The notes under the pieces were generated by a model, which worked only from the letters and a program-made list of their open reading frames with translations, did no database searches and was not told where the DNA came from. A program made the translations under genes and the position numbers. 17,114 nucleotides of DNA from JAVBKB01 sp031554275. GTDB taxonomy: Bacteria > Bacillota > Bacilli > JARBTR01. Shown in pieces: positions 6,411 through 13,316 of the stretch; positions within the stretch are counted from its first letter, which is position 1, and every line of letters begins with the position of its first letter. The stretch covers positions 1-17,114 of the forward strand of contig JAVBKB010000213.1 in assembly GCA_031554275.1 (NCBI GenBank), written 5' to 3'.

Positions 6411-6469
6411 CTATCGCATTTTGCCTGTTTTAACAAGTATATTTTATTTATAAGATTTGTTGATAACAA
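6408..6469 (-). promoter_or_regulatory. Two candidate sigma-A promoters for the oxidoreductase operon
   Basis: On the minus strand, TTGTTA (6436-6431) and TAGTTT (6413-6408) have a 17-base spacer, with the -10 partly inside the FapR-like palindrome. A second pair further upstream, TTGTTA (6469-6464) and TAAAAT (6446-6441), also has a 17-base spacer. Either would give a leader of roughly 100-130 bases that contains two small palindromes (6361-6376 and 6373-6389). Confidence 0.45.
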
Positions 6470-6649
6470 TTCTTGCTTTTCTAAAAAAAATTTCATCGAG
6501 TCAATTGGAATACCAGTCGCTTTCCTTGTCTAAGGTCTCTGCCCTGGCTTGCATATTCTCTGGGAGGCACTTGTTGTTCTATATAATATGGGATGTTTTT
6601 GTGGGGGCTTGAATTATCAAATCAAGTGCAACACTTGCTCGGAAATGAT

Positions 6650-7327
6650 TTATTCCCAAGCAACCTTCATAAATCTGTTGATGTATTGAACACAGTTGTC
6701 TGCAGCAAATTCAGCAGTTTCCATTTTCAATTCAGATGCGATGGTTGTGCACATCAGTGGGATGTTTAGCTTTTCTGAAAGGAGTAAGCTCAACTCTAAG
6801 CCTCCCTTAATATCATCAAGTGTTGTTATCTTCCCTATATTTGTGTTATTGATAATACTAGTGATCGGCATGCGCGCTGCTTTTTCAATTTCTGAAATAG
6901 TGTAAAGCGCTCCGTCTAAAGTGCTGACATATGGTCGATTGGCATTGAGTACGAAGATGACTTCTGGTTTTAAGTCCTTCCAATCATGATGATACTGACC
7001 AAGCGCCTTTGCCCCATCCTTATCGCCACCCGCATCAACTACTACACGATATTTTGCGTCACCCAACACACGATAGATCTCAGCTGAGACAATAGGCAAA
7101 TCAGCCTGAATTAATTTCTTTGGAGGGGCAATTAGTTCAATCCCTTTCTCATTGAAAAATTCAATTGCATCTCTTGTCCGAAAATAGGGGTTGATAATAT
7201 CCAAATCATCAATCGCCACATACTCATATTGATCCCTTAATAACCCAGCGAAATTGATTGCTAATTCCGTTTTACCTGATCCGAAATGACCTGTGAAAAT
7301 ATGAATTCGATTTTCTAAAATTGTCAC
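6650..7327 (-). CDS. P-loop ATPase (CobQ/MinD/ParA-like) linked to 2-oxoacid oxidoreductases
   Basis: This protein of about 225 residues has a Walker A motif, GHFGSGKTE, near residues 13-21, followed by the IDDLDIINPYFRTRD segment and VVVDAGGDKDGAKALGQY, which takes the place of a Walker B region. NTNIG and its surroundings near residue 162 fit the base-contact motif of SIMIBI-class NTPases. Proteins of this kind are coded beside VorB-type oxidoreductases in many clostridia, as far as I recall, and annotated only as ATP-binding; a job in cluster delivery or complex assembly is conceivable but not shown. It lies 350 bases upstream of the ferredoxin gene on the same strand, so it need not be in the same transcript. 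Two GTG codons in a row (7330, 7327) can start it; the second has the better distance from AAAGG. Confidence 0.75.
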   Translation of the reverse strand: MTILENRIHIFTGHFGSGKTELAINFAGLLRDQYEYVAIDDLDIINPYFRTRDAIEFFNEKGIELIAPPKKLIQADLPIVSAEIYRVLGDAKYRVVVDAGGDKDGAKALGQYHHDWKDLKPEVIFVLNANRPYVSTLDGALYTISEIEKAARMPITSIINNTNIGKITTLDDIKGGLELSLLLSEKLNIPLMCTTIASELKMETAEFAADNCVQYINRFMKVAWE

Positions 7328-7479
7328 CACATCCCTTTAAAATAAGTATCTTTAGATCAATTATAGGGTAGTTTCTTTTATAGTGGCAAATAAAGTTGCT
7401 CTTCAATAAAAAAAATAATTTCTGTGAGGCAAGTGCGTTGGCAATATAATCACAACTATCCTTCAGATTGTTTATGGAG

Positions 7480-7485
7480 TATAAT
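7480..7485 (+). promoter_or_regulatory. Possible -10 box for the lipid kinase gene
   Basis: A perfect TATAAT stands 70 bases before the dagK-like start, but no good -35 box is found 16-18 bases upstream. Another TATAAT at 7445-7450 also lacks a clear -35. The divergent gap 7328-7554 holds nothing else that I recognise. Confidence 0.25.
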
Positions 7486-7554
7486 GTCTGGGAGAAAAAG
7501 ATAGGTACAACATATGATTTGAGTTATTACAATTAGATAGAAGTAGGTGTATTG

Positions 7555-8466
7555 ATGAAGAGGGCGAGAGTTATTTACAATCCATCTTCAGGAAGAGAGA
7601 TTTTCAAGAAACATATTCCTGAATTACTAGAGAAATTGGAAAAAGCAGGCTATGAAACATCTTGTCATGCCACAACTGGGGCTGGAGATGCGACAATCGC
7701 AGCTCGAATCGCAGTAGAACGCCGTTTTGATTTGGTGGTTGCTGCCGGCGGCGATGGCACATTATTTGAGGTAATCAACGGTTTGGCTGGGCAGGAATAC
7801 CGACCATTGTTTGGAATTATCCCAGTTGGCACTACCAATGATTTTGCGCGTGCGCTGCATATAAATGACTCTATTGAAAACGCTATCGAAGTCATTATTA
7901 ATGGACACAATGTTGCCCTGGATATTGGTAAGGTAAATGATGGTTATTTCATCAATATTGCTGGTGGCGGCAGACTGACCGAGTTAACTTATGAAGTATC
8001 CAGTCAAATGAAAACCGCACTTGGAAAGCTAGCCTACTTTATCAAAGGGATTGAGATTCTACCTTCGATTCGTTCTACTCATATGCGTATTGAATATGAC
8101 GAGGAAGTATTTGAGGATGAAGCGATGATGTTCCTAATTGCCAATACGAACTCTGTTGGCGGATTTGAACAAATTGCACCAGATGCCTCCTTGCAAGATG
8201 GTTTATTCACTTTGTTAATCTTGAAAAAGGTGAATCTATTGGAGTTCATCAATGTTGTTAGGCTCTGTCAGAAAGGTGAACATATGACGAGCAAGAGCGT
8301 GATCTATGCAAAAGCCAAGCATATTAAAGTAACCTCAAATGAAACCATGCAGTTAAACCTTGATGGCGAACATGGTGGGCAGATGCCAGCCGTATTTGAA
8401 AGCTTGCAGCAGCATATTCGTGTGTGTGTGCCGAAAGACTGGACAGACATGACCGGGAACTCTTAA
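7555..8466 (+). CDS. dagK: Diacylglycerol kinase-type lipid kinase
   Basis: This 303-residue enzyme belongs to the DAGK catalytic-domain family (DagK/YerQ/YegS). DagK phosphorylates diacylglycerol to phosphatidic acid with ATP, returning the diacylglycerol left over from lipoteichoic acid synthesis to phospholipid synthesis on the inner membrane face. NPSSG at residues 9-13, the nucleotide-binding GGDGT at 65-69 and GTTNDFAR at 92-99 are all present, and the C-terminal part ends with the NLDGE-type motif near residue 264. Length matches B. subtilis DagK. ATG at 7555 is preferred over the TTG just before it, with TAGGTG upstream. In many Bacillales dagK follows gatCAB; here it stands alone, so related lipid kinases such as YtlR or BmrU-like proteins are possible alternatives. 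Confidence 0.82.
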   Translation: MKRARVIYNPSSGREIFKKHIPELLEKLEKAGYETSCHATTGAGDATIAARIAVERRFDLVVAAGGDGTLFEVINGLAGQEYRPLFGIIPVGTTNDFARALHINDSIENAIEVIINGHNVALDIGKVNDGYFINIAGGGRLTELTYEVSSQMKTALGKLAYFIKGIEILPSIRSTHMRIEYDEEVFEDEAMMFLIANTNSVGGFEQIAPDASLQDGLFTLLILKKVNLLEFINVVRLCQKGEHMTSKSVIYAKAKHIKVTSNETMQLNLDGEHGGQMPAVFESLQQHIRVCVPKDWTDMTGNS

Positions 8467-8646
8467 GACATCAAAGTAGTTAAATAGCATCAATAGAAAT
8501 ATTGCATAGGACGTTTTTTTTAAAAAACAGGACCTTGAAGAAGATGATGAACAGATTCATTTTCAAGATGCTGAAAATTTATGGTGCAATGAATTTGGTC
8601 ACAATAGTTCCGAACTAAAGTTCCAATTAATTGGAAATAATAAATT

Positions 8647-8676
8647 TTGTCGAAAAAAAACAAACTTCTATATCAT
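8647..8676 (+). promoter_or_regulatory. Possible promoter for the LCP gene
   Basis: TTGTCG at 8647-8652 and TATCAT at 8671-8676 are 18 bases apart, 88 bases before the LCP start. The rest of the 297-base gap 8467-8763 has a startless open frame (see findings) and an AT-rich run but no gene that I can support. Confidence 0.35.
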
Positions 8677-8763
8677 TTATCATCGGATTTTGGTATTCTT
8701 AATTTTAAAGTTTGATGTATTTATTTGATTTGCGGATTTGAATTTGATTGGAGGTACTAATAT

Positions 8764-9720
8764 ATGAATGAAGCTCGAGTAGAAAAAGTTAAGACCAAGA
8801 AAAAGGGAAGATGGTGGAAAATCACCTTAGTTGTGGTGTTTGTATTAGCTGCAATTGGTGGTGTGATGGTTTATCGTGCCTATAGTTCATTAAAAACAAC
8901 AGTAAAGGAAACATACCAGCCTGTTGAGCCAACAACATACCGACCTGTAGAGGAAACCAAAACCTTGATTGAAAGAGAAAAACCATTTTGCATTTTAATT
9001 ATGGGAGTTGACAAGCGGGAAGGCGATAAAGGTAGAGCAGACACTTTAATTGCACTTACTGTAAATCCAACATTAAACACTACAAAGATGGTAAGTATCC
9101 CTCGTGATACCAGAACAGAAATTGTTGGACATGGGACAGTTGATAAGATTAACCACTCTTATGCTTTTGGTAACGAAGAAATGACTGTTCGAACCGTTGA
9201 GAAATTTCTAAATATTCCAGTAGATTATTATGTGAAAGTAAATTTAGATAGCTTTCAGGATATCGTGAACACTGTAGGTGGTGTCACTGTTAATAATCCA
9301 TTTGCTTTCGAAGAAGAAGGAATTCAATATTCCAAAGGGAATATCACATTAGATGGCAGAGAAGCAATGTGGTATGTTCGAATGAGAAAAGGCGATCCTA
9401 AAGGTGATTTTGGTAGACAAAATCGACAACGACAAATGATACAAGCAATTGCTAGCAAACTGAAAAATCCAAGCGTGCTAATGAATTATCAAGAAATATT
9501 TGACTCATTAGGCAAGAACGTTCGTACCAATTTAACTTTTGATCAAATGAAAGATATTAGAAGTAAATATGGCGTTGCAATTGAAGGCGATAATGTTGAA
9601 CAAATATCAATTAAAGCAACTGGTGCAACGATTGATGGAATTTCTTATCAACTTGTTTCAGACGAAGAAAAATCAAATTTATCTCAATTGTTAAGAACGC
9701 ACCTTGAGTTAGCACAATAA
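8764..9720 (+). CDS. LytR-CpsA-Psr (LCP) family cell-wall glycopolymer ligase
   Basis: This 318-residue protein is an LCP ligase, which moves teichoic acid or other anionic glycopolymers from their lipid carrier to peptidoglycan outside the membrane. A basic N-terminus is followed by one membrane helix (about residues 18-37), a linker rich in Pro, Thr and Glu, and the LCP catalytic domain. Conserved landmarks are MGVDKRE (80-86), RADT (91-94), SIPRDT (111-116), the DKINHSYAFG region and YVRMRKGDPKGDFGRQNRQR; the Arg and Asp residues there bind the polyprenyl diphosphate group and metal. GGAGG lies upstream of the ATG at a normal distance. It is similar in size to TagU. It is a single gene with its own terminator at 9727-9760. 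Which of the TagTUV-type paralogues it matches cannot be decided here. Confidence 0.92.
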   Translation: MNEARVEKVKTKKKGRWWKITLVVVFVLAAIGGVMVYRAYSSLKTTVKETYQPVEPTTYRPVEETKTLIEREKPFCILIMGVDKREGDKGRADTLIALTVNPTLNTTKMVSIPRDTRTEIVGHGTVDKINHSYAFGNEEMTVRTVEKFLNIPVDYYVKVNLDSFQDIVNTVGGVTVNNPFAFEEEGIQYSKGNITLDGREAMWYVRMRKGDPKGDFGRQNRQRQMIQAIASKLKNPSVLMNYQEIFDSLGKNVRTNLTFDQMKDIRSKYGVAIEGDNVEQISIKATGATIDGISYQLVSDEEKSNLSQLLRTHLELAQ

Positions 9721-9726
9721 CTGATA

Positions 9727-9760
9727 AAGACATCGAATTCAAAACTCGATGTCTTTTTTT
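9727..9760 (+). terminator. Rho-independent terminator of the LCP gene
   Basis: AAGACATCGA (9727-9736) and TCGATGTCTT (9746-9755) form a perfect ten-pair stem with a nine-base loop, followed by a T run to 9760. It lies seven bases past the stop codon. Confidence 0.88.
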
Positions 9761-9776
9761 AATCAAATAGTAAAGC

Positions 9777-9897
9777 TAATCCTGATTACCGATTAAAATA
9801 GCGAATGCTTTGTGGTAATTTTCCATCTCGCTTTTTTGCCGCGCGAGATGAAAAATTTCCGGACAAATCATTCATTATTTTAATCGGTAATCAGGAT
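9777..9897 (-). repeat. Family B palindromic repeat, short copy (inverted)
   Basis: This 121-bp element is, in reverse complement, the same as the long copy at 3041-3203 apart from a few bases, but lacks about 40 bases at the centre. The termini are TAATCCTGATTACCGATTAA from 9777 and its complement ending near 9897. CATCTCGC and GCGAGATG near 9824-9850 form the apex. It sits in the gap between the convergent LCP and SCO1 genes, where it could serve as the SCO1 transcript's end, as no other terminator is seen there. Confidence 0.85.
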
Positions 9898-9920
9898 AAT
9901 TAGTCTGTTGACCAAAAACA

Positions 9921-10505
9921 TTAGTTTATCGCATTCATAATTTCTTGATAGATCTGCTCTCGATCAAAGTCTACATCGCCCATACCAAATTCATTAATGA
10001 CTTGGTTATTGCGATCTAATAAGAATGAAGCATTGGAATGGATGACTTGACCGCTGGTGTTTTGATAAAAGAATTTGAATTTATCAGTAAGTTTCTTGGT
10101 TTCATCTAGGCTCCCTCGAAGCAAGTACCAGCCAGGAGTAATATCAGTTTTGAAAGCTTTCCCGTAACTCGAAAGCATTTCGATAGTATCTTGCTCTGGG
10201 TCGATTGTGATCGATAGAAATTCAACTTTTGAACCAAACACACCGTTTTCTACAAGCTTGTCACGAATCCATTGCATACTTGCAGTAGTTGTCGGGCAAA
10301 CATCAGGGCATCCTAGGTAAAAGAATTCTACAAACCTTAATTTAGGTTTCATCTCATCAAATGAAAAATCCTGTCCCTCGGATGTTTGTAGTGTCATTCC
10401 AGCAGGAAACGTCATATTAGCTGGGCGAACAATTTGATAATAGTATAACAAACTCCCGCCGCCAATCATCATTGTTATTAGAACGATAATGACATATTTC
10501 TTCAT
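9921..10505 (-). CDS. SCO1/SenC family copper chaperone
   Basis: This 194-residue protein is a SCO1-type thioredoxin-fold protein that delivers copper or reduces the CuA site cysteines during assembly of cytochrome c oxidase. One N-terminal membrane segment (about residues 4-23) anchors it with the domain outside. The copper ligands are all visible: Cys66 and Cys70 in CPDVCP and His156 in VIHSNASF. DPEQDT near residue 102 is also typical. ATG at 10505 with GGTGAG just upstream is the best start; an earlier in-frame ATG at 10574 adds 23 residues that spoil the signal-anchor layout. It is divergent from the M48 protease gene. It implies an aerobic respiratory chain with a CuA-type oxidase. Confidence 0.92.
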   Translation of the reverse strand: MKKYVIIVLITMMIGGGSLLYYYQIVRPANMTFPAGMTLQTSEGQDFSFDEMKPKLRFVEFFYLGCPDVCPTTTASMQWIRDKLVENGVFGSKVEFLSITIDPEQDTIEMLSSYGKAFKTDITPGWYLLRGSLDETKKLTDKFKFFYQNTSGQVIHSNASFLLDRNNQVINEFGMGDVDFDREQIYQEIMNAIN

Positions 10506-10707
10506 GTTCTCACCAATTTCTATCGAATTTATTGTGCTGATTTGCGAATTAGTGACATTGATTGTCAGGCACATCGTATCATAATTATCATAGGTGTTCT
10601 AAAAATCCGCTTTTCCATCTACAATAGAGGATAGAACAATTGGACGAGCAAGAACGAGCACTGAAATTTTCAAACCTTAAATTGATTTATAGAAAGGAAA
10701 TTTTCAC

Positions 10708-11958
10708 ATGAAGAAATGGCTTGGGATTTTTGTAGGATTATTTATCATCTATGCTGCAGTGGTGTATGGGTACATATTTGTTTGGAGTGACACAAGTATT
10801 CCGAGTGCACTAGCGGGTTCGGCAGTTGATCCGCAGACCTTCATGAGTGCAGAGCAAATCGCTCAAAGTGATCACTTTTCTAAGATTAAAAATTTCATGT
10901 TTTTTGTCGTGACGCCTTTAGAGTGGCTTTTTTATTTTGGTGTGCTAGCATTTGGTGTATCGAAAGCACTTGAAATCTGGAGCAAAAAAAAGCGTCGTGG
11001 TTTAAAGGTAATTTCTTATGTTTTGGCACTTTCTTTAATTACTTTTGTTTTTTTTCTGCCAATTAAATTCTATAGTTACCGCCTCGCTGTCTCTTATGGA
11101 CTCTCTTCACAAAGTTTGATCTCCTGGGCAAAGGATAATCTCATTAGCTTTTCAATTGATTACTTGATTACAGCTGTAACAGTTGTGTTATTGTTTTGGT
11201 TAATTCGCCGCTTTGGTGGAAAATGGTGGCTATATGGATGGTTTATTTCTGTGCCATTCACAATTTTCATGATGTTCCTGCAGCCAGTAGTAATTGACCC
11301 ATTATATAACGATTTCTACCCACTCAAGGATAAGGAATTGGAGCAGAAGATTTTGAATATAGCTCATCAAGCGAATATTCCAGCTGACCATGTATTTGAA
11401 GTGAACATGTCCGCGAAAACAAATACATTGAATGCATATGTTACCGGAATCGGTTCTAATTCACGAATTGTTTTGTGGGATACGACATTAGAACAGTTAA
11501 CCGATGAGGAAATCTTATTTGTAATGGCACATGAAATGGGACATTATGTGAAAAAAGATGTCTATCAAAGCATGGGCATGTATTTAGCAGCTAGCTTTAT
11601 TGGTTTATGGTTAATAAATATTTTCCTGTCTCGATACTTGAAGCGTCGAGGAAATGTACTGCAAGTTCAATCGATGCAAGATTTCAGTGTGTTACCTGTC
11701 ATTCTTCTGATGATTTCAATTCTGTCATTTGTTTTTAGCCCTATCGACAACACATATTCTCGGATGCAGGAGTCGCGAGCAGATCAATATGCTATAGAAA
11801 TGACAAATGACCCTAAAGCAGGCGTCAGTTCATTTCAAAAGTTGTCATCATATGGACTTACACAAGTTAACCCACCTTTCTTGGTGAAACTGTTTCGCTA
11901 CACGCATCCAACCATGCTAGAAAGACTCGATACCTTGAGCCAGCAAGTTGAAAAATGA
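10708..11958 (+). CDS. M48 family zinc metalloprotease (Ste24/CAAX protease 1-like)
   Basis: This 416-residue integral membrane protease has the zinc motif HEMGH (His275, Glu276, His279) and the third ligand Glu355 in the QESRADQYA segment. Several membrane segments precede the motif (about residues 4-24, 65-85, 103-120, 150-168 and 175-193) and two follow (about 293-310 and 328-345). This is the Ste24 layout, including the region before HExxH with ELEQKILNIA and NAYVTGIGSNSRIV. In bacteria such enzymes are thought to take part in membrane protein quality control; CAAX prenyl proteins are not expected here, so the family name should not be taken as function. AAAGGA lies nine bases before the ATG. 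It stands alone and ends before the terminator at 12067-12106. Confidence 0.9.
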   Translation: MKKWLGIFVGLFIIYAAVVYGYIFVWSDTSIPSALAGSAVDPQTFMSAEQIAQSDHFSKIKNFMFFVVTPLEWLFYFGVLAFGVSKALEIWSKKKRRGLKVISYVLALSLITFVFFLPIKFYSYRLAVSYGLSSQSLISWAKDNLISFSIDYLITAVTVVLLFWLIRRFGGKWWLYGWFISVPFTIFMMFLQPVVIDPLYNDFYPLKDKELEQKILNIAHQANIPADHVFEVNMSAKTNTLNAYVTGIGSNSRIVLWDTTLEQLTDEEILFVMAHEMGHYVKKDVYQSMGMYLAASFIGLWLINIFLSRYLKRRGNVLQVQSMQDFSVLPVILLMISILSFVFSPIDNTYSRMQESRADQYAIEMTNDPKAGVSSFQKLSSYGLTQVNPPFLVKLFRYTHPTMLERLDTLSQQVEK

Positions 11959-12010
11959 GGACTTCGATTAGGGATAAGCTGTTGCTAGGTGAAATTGGAT
12001 TTATAAAAGT

Positions 12011-12047
12011 AAAGTTGGCAACTTCGCTAAGCGAAAATGCCAACTTT
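12011..12047. other. Perfect hairpin with a second hairpin in its loop
   Basis: AAAGTTGGCA (12011-12020) pairs exactly with TGCCAACTTT (12038-12047), and the loop itself holds TTCGC-TAA-GCGAA. No T-run follows on the plus strand and only a weak one on the minus strand, so it is not a plain terminator. It lies just before a separate strong terminator. Confidence 0.6.
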
Positions 12048-12066
12048 ACATTGAAATATAAAAACT

Positions 12067-12106
12067 AACGCCCACTTTAATGATAAAGTGGGCGTTTTCT
12101 CATTTT
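12067..12106. terminator. Bidirectional terminator between the M48 and yhzC-like genes
   Basis: AACGCCCACTTTA (12067-12079) and TAAAGTGGGCGTT (12084-12096) form a perfect 13-pair stem with loop ATGA. T-rich tails follow on both strands (TTCTCATTTTT on plus; AGTTTTTATATTT on minus). It serves the convergent protease and yhzC-like genes. Confidence 0.88.
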
Positions 12107-12129
12107 TACAAGTATGTAAACGAAAGATA

Positions 12130-12366
12130 TTATTGATTCATGATCATTTCAAATTCTTTCAACTCGCTAGTAGCATGCAGAAACCTGTCTTTTTCTCCGG
12201 TTTCCAATGATATTTCAATTTCCTGTTGCAAATGAGCGATTTTCATTTTCAATTGCGCTTCGTGTTGAATCATTTCCAAGAGGATATCTTCGATGTTGGC
12301 ACCCTGTTGAACCGAATAAGATTTAATGTCTCTGTTATTGTGCGAGCTCATTTTTTCCTGCTCCAT
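12130..12366 (-). CDS. yhzC: Small IDEAL-domain protein (YhzC-like)
   Basis: This 78-residue protein carries an IDEAL-type domain at its C-terminus (about residues 44-72): EIEISLETGEKDRFLHATSE followed by LKEFE matches the usual pattern of a short helix, an I-D-x-A-L-like core, a G-D/E-K-x-x-F turn and an S-x-E-L helix, with some core positions changed. IDEAL domains occur in small Bacillales proteins and in ComK-region proteins; their function is not settled. The N-terminal half is polar with a likely amphipathic helix. GGAGGG lies five to six bases before the ATG. In B. subtilis yhzC neighbours comK, as I recall, and the same divergent pairing is seen here, which is the main reason for the symbol. 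A TATAAT on the minus strand at 12396-12391 may be its -10 box. Confidence 0.65.
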   Translation of the reverse strand: MEQEKMSSHNNRDIKSYSVQQGANIEDILLEMIQHEAQLKMKIAHLQQEIEISLETGEKDRFLHATSELKEFEMIMNQ

Positions 12367-12429
12367 GTGATCCCTCCGTTGCTTTCTTGCATTATATGAG
12401 GCAACCGGTGATTTAATTGCTATTAGTGA

Positions 12430-12456
12430 AGTTTTTTTAAAAGCTTTTTTAAAAAA
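12430..12456. promoter_or_regulatory. AT-rich dyad, possible ComK-box-like element
   Basis: A run of seven T, AAAA, GC, six T and six A forms a dyad centred on GC at 12443-12444, in the divergent yhzC-comK gap. ComK binds paired AAAA-N5-TTTT boxes; AAAA at 12439 with N5 and TTTA at 12448 is one base off. It lies directly before the comK ribosome binding site, so self-control is possible, but its place is late for an activator site and it may be chance AT-richness. Confidence 0.3.
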
Positions 12457-12475
12457 TGAAATGAGGTATAAACAA

Positions 12476-12979
12476 GTGAGTGAAATAACCAGCTATGAAG
12501 TAAATTCGGAAACAATGGCAATCTTGCCTGAATTATACGGAGACAAAGTTTTTTCGAGGGTATTAGAGGAAGGCGCAGAGTACATTGTCGCAAAGTCTCC
12601 AATTGATGTGATGAAGTATAGCTGTCAGTTCTTTGGATCATCTCTGGAGGGACGTGTGTTTGGTTCTCAGAAATTATTAAATATCTCGCATAAAGTCCCC
12701 ATTGTGATGGATGTAATGAACAGCCTATATTTCTTTCCTACTCAAGCAGCTAGTCGTTCAGATTGTTGTTGGCTCTCATTGGAACATGTAGATAGGGCTC
12801 TCACCACCAAAGAAGGAAGGACCAATGTGAGGTTTCGAAACAAGAAAATGTTAGAAATTCCGATTTCACATAATATGATTCAAAATCAACTATATCGAGC
12901 TGCCTTATTGAAAACAAAGATTTTACAAAATATTGGCGCATATCAAGCGCGAGAAAAGAGAAAATATATAGAGATATAG
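12476..12979 (+). CDS. comK: Competence transcription factor ComK
   Basis: ComK is the master regulator of natural DNA uptake in Bacillus and binds AT-boxes to switch on com and recombination genes. The 167-residue product matches it from the first residues: MSEITSYEVNSETMAILPE, then SCQFFGSSLEGR, ISHKVPIVMD, FFPTQAASR with the following CCW, the LEIPIS motif and NQLYRAALLKTKI. I chose GTG at 12476, because ATGAGG at 12461-12466 is a good ribosome binding site nine bases upstream and the product then aligns with the B. subtilis N-terminus; an ATG at 12461 would be part of that site. It is about 25 residues shorter than B. subtilis ComK (192) and lacks the C-terminal tail that carries the FMLYPK MecA-binding signal. 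Repeat copy 3 begins three bases after the stop. Confidence 0.88.
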   Translation: MSEITSYEVNSETMAILPELYGDKVFSRVLEEGAEYIVAKSPIDVMKYSCQFFGSSLEGRVFGSQKLLNISHKVPIVMDVMNSLYFFPTQAASRSDCCWLSLEHVDRALTTKEGRTNVRFRNKKMLEIPISHNMIQNQLYRAALLKTKILQNIGAYQAREKRKYIEI

Positions 12980-12982
12980 CTA

Positions 12983-13140
12983 ATCCTAATTGTCGTTAGA
13001 AATGCAACTAAAGACTTGCTAAGATTCCCGAATACTTCGTCTTAATTTCCAAGGATAGCCCGCTATCCTTCGTGAATTATTCCTCGTCCATGAAAATTTT
13101 ATCGGGAGTTTTAAGTAGCATTTCTAACGACAATTAGGAT
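12983..13140 (+). repeat. Family A palindromic repeat, copy 3 (complete)
   Basis: This 158-bp copy has both termini: ATCCTAATTGTCGTTAGAAA from 12983 and TTTCTAACGACAATTAGGAT ending at 13140, perfect complements over 20 bases. The apex hairpin (GGATAG/CTATCC) lies near 13053-13068 and imperfect arms join it to the termini, so the whole element can fold on itself. It starts three bases after the comK stop, so it will be transcribed with comK. I see no clear target duplication. Confidence 0.88.
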
Positions 13141-13316
13141 AAGAGAAAAAGGAATCGATTAATTCATAGAAAACACAAAGAAATTCAACTTCTTATAGAC
13201 ATTTCCCCTTGTTACTGTTAACCTAAAAAAATAAAAGATAACAAACGACAATTTTCAACTTTTTTCACAAGGTAGGTCGAAAGGCTTTCAACTGGTTATA
13301 GGAGAAGTGAAATTAC

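Noticed and set aside
6481..6649. Possible gene or leader RNA between the P-loop ATPase gene and the oxidoreductase promoter
   Set aside because: No open frame with a start and ribosome binding site and no strong hairpin with T-run was found there; only a five-pair AAGTG/CACTT stem is seen.
12461..12475. ATG at 12461 as start of comK
   Set aside because: It overlaps the ATGAGG ribosome binding site for GTG 12476, and the added residues are absent from B. subtilis ComK.
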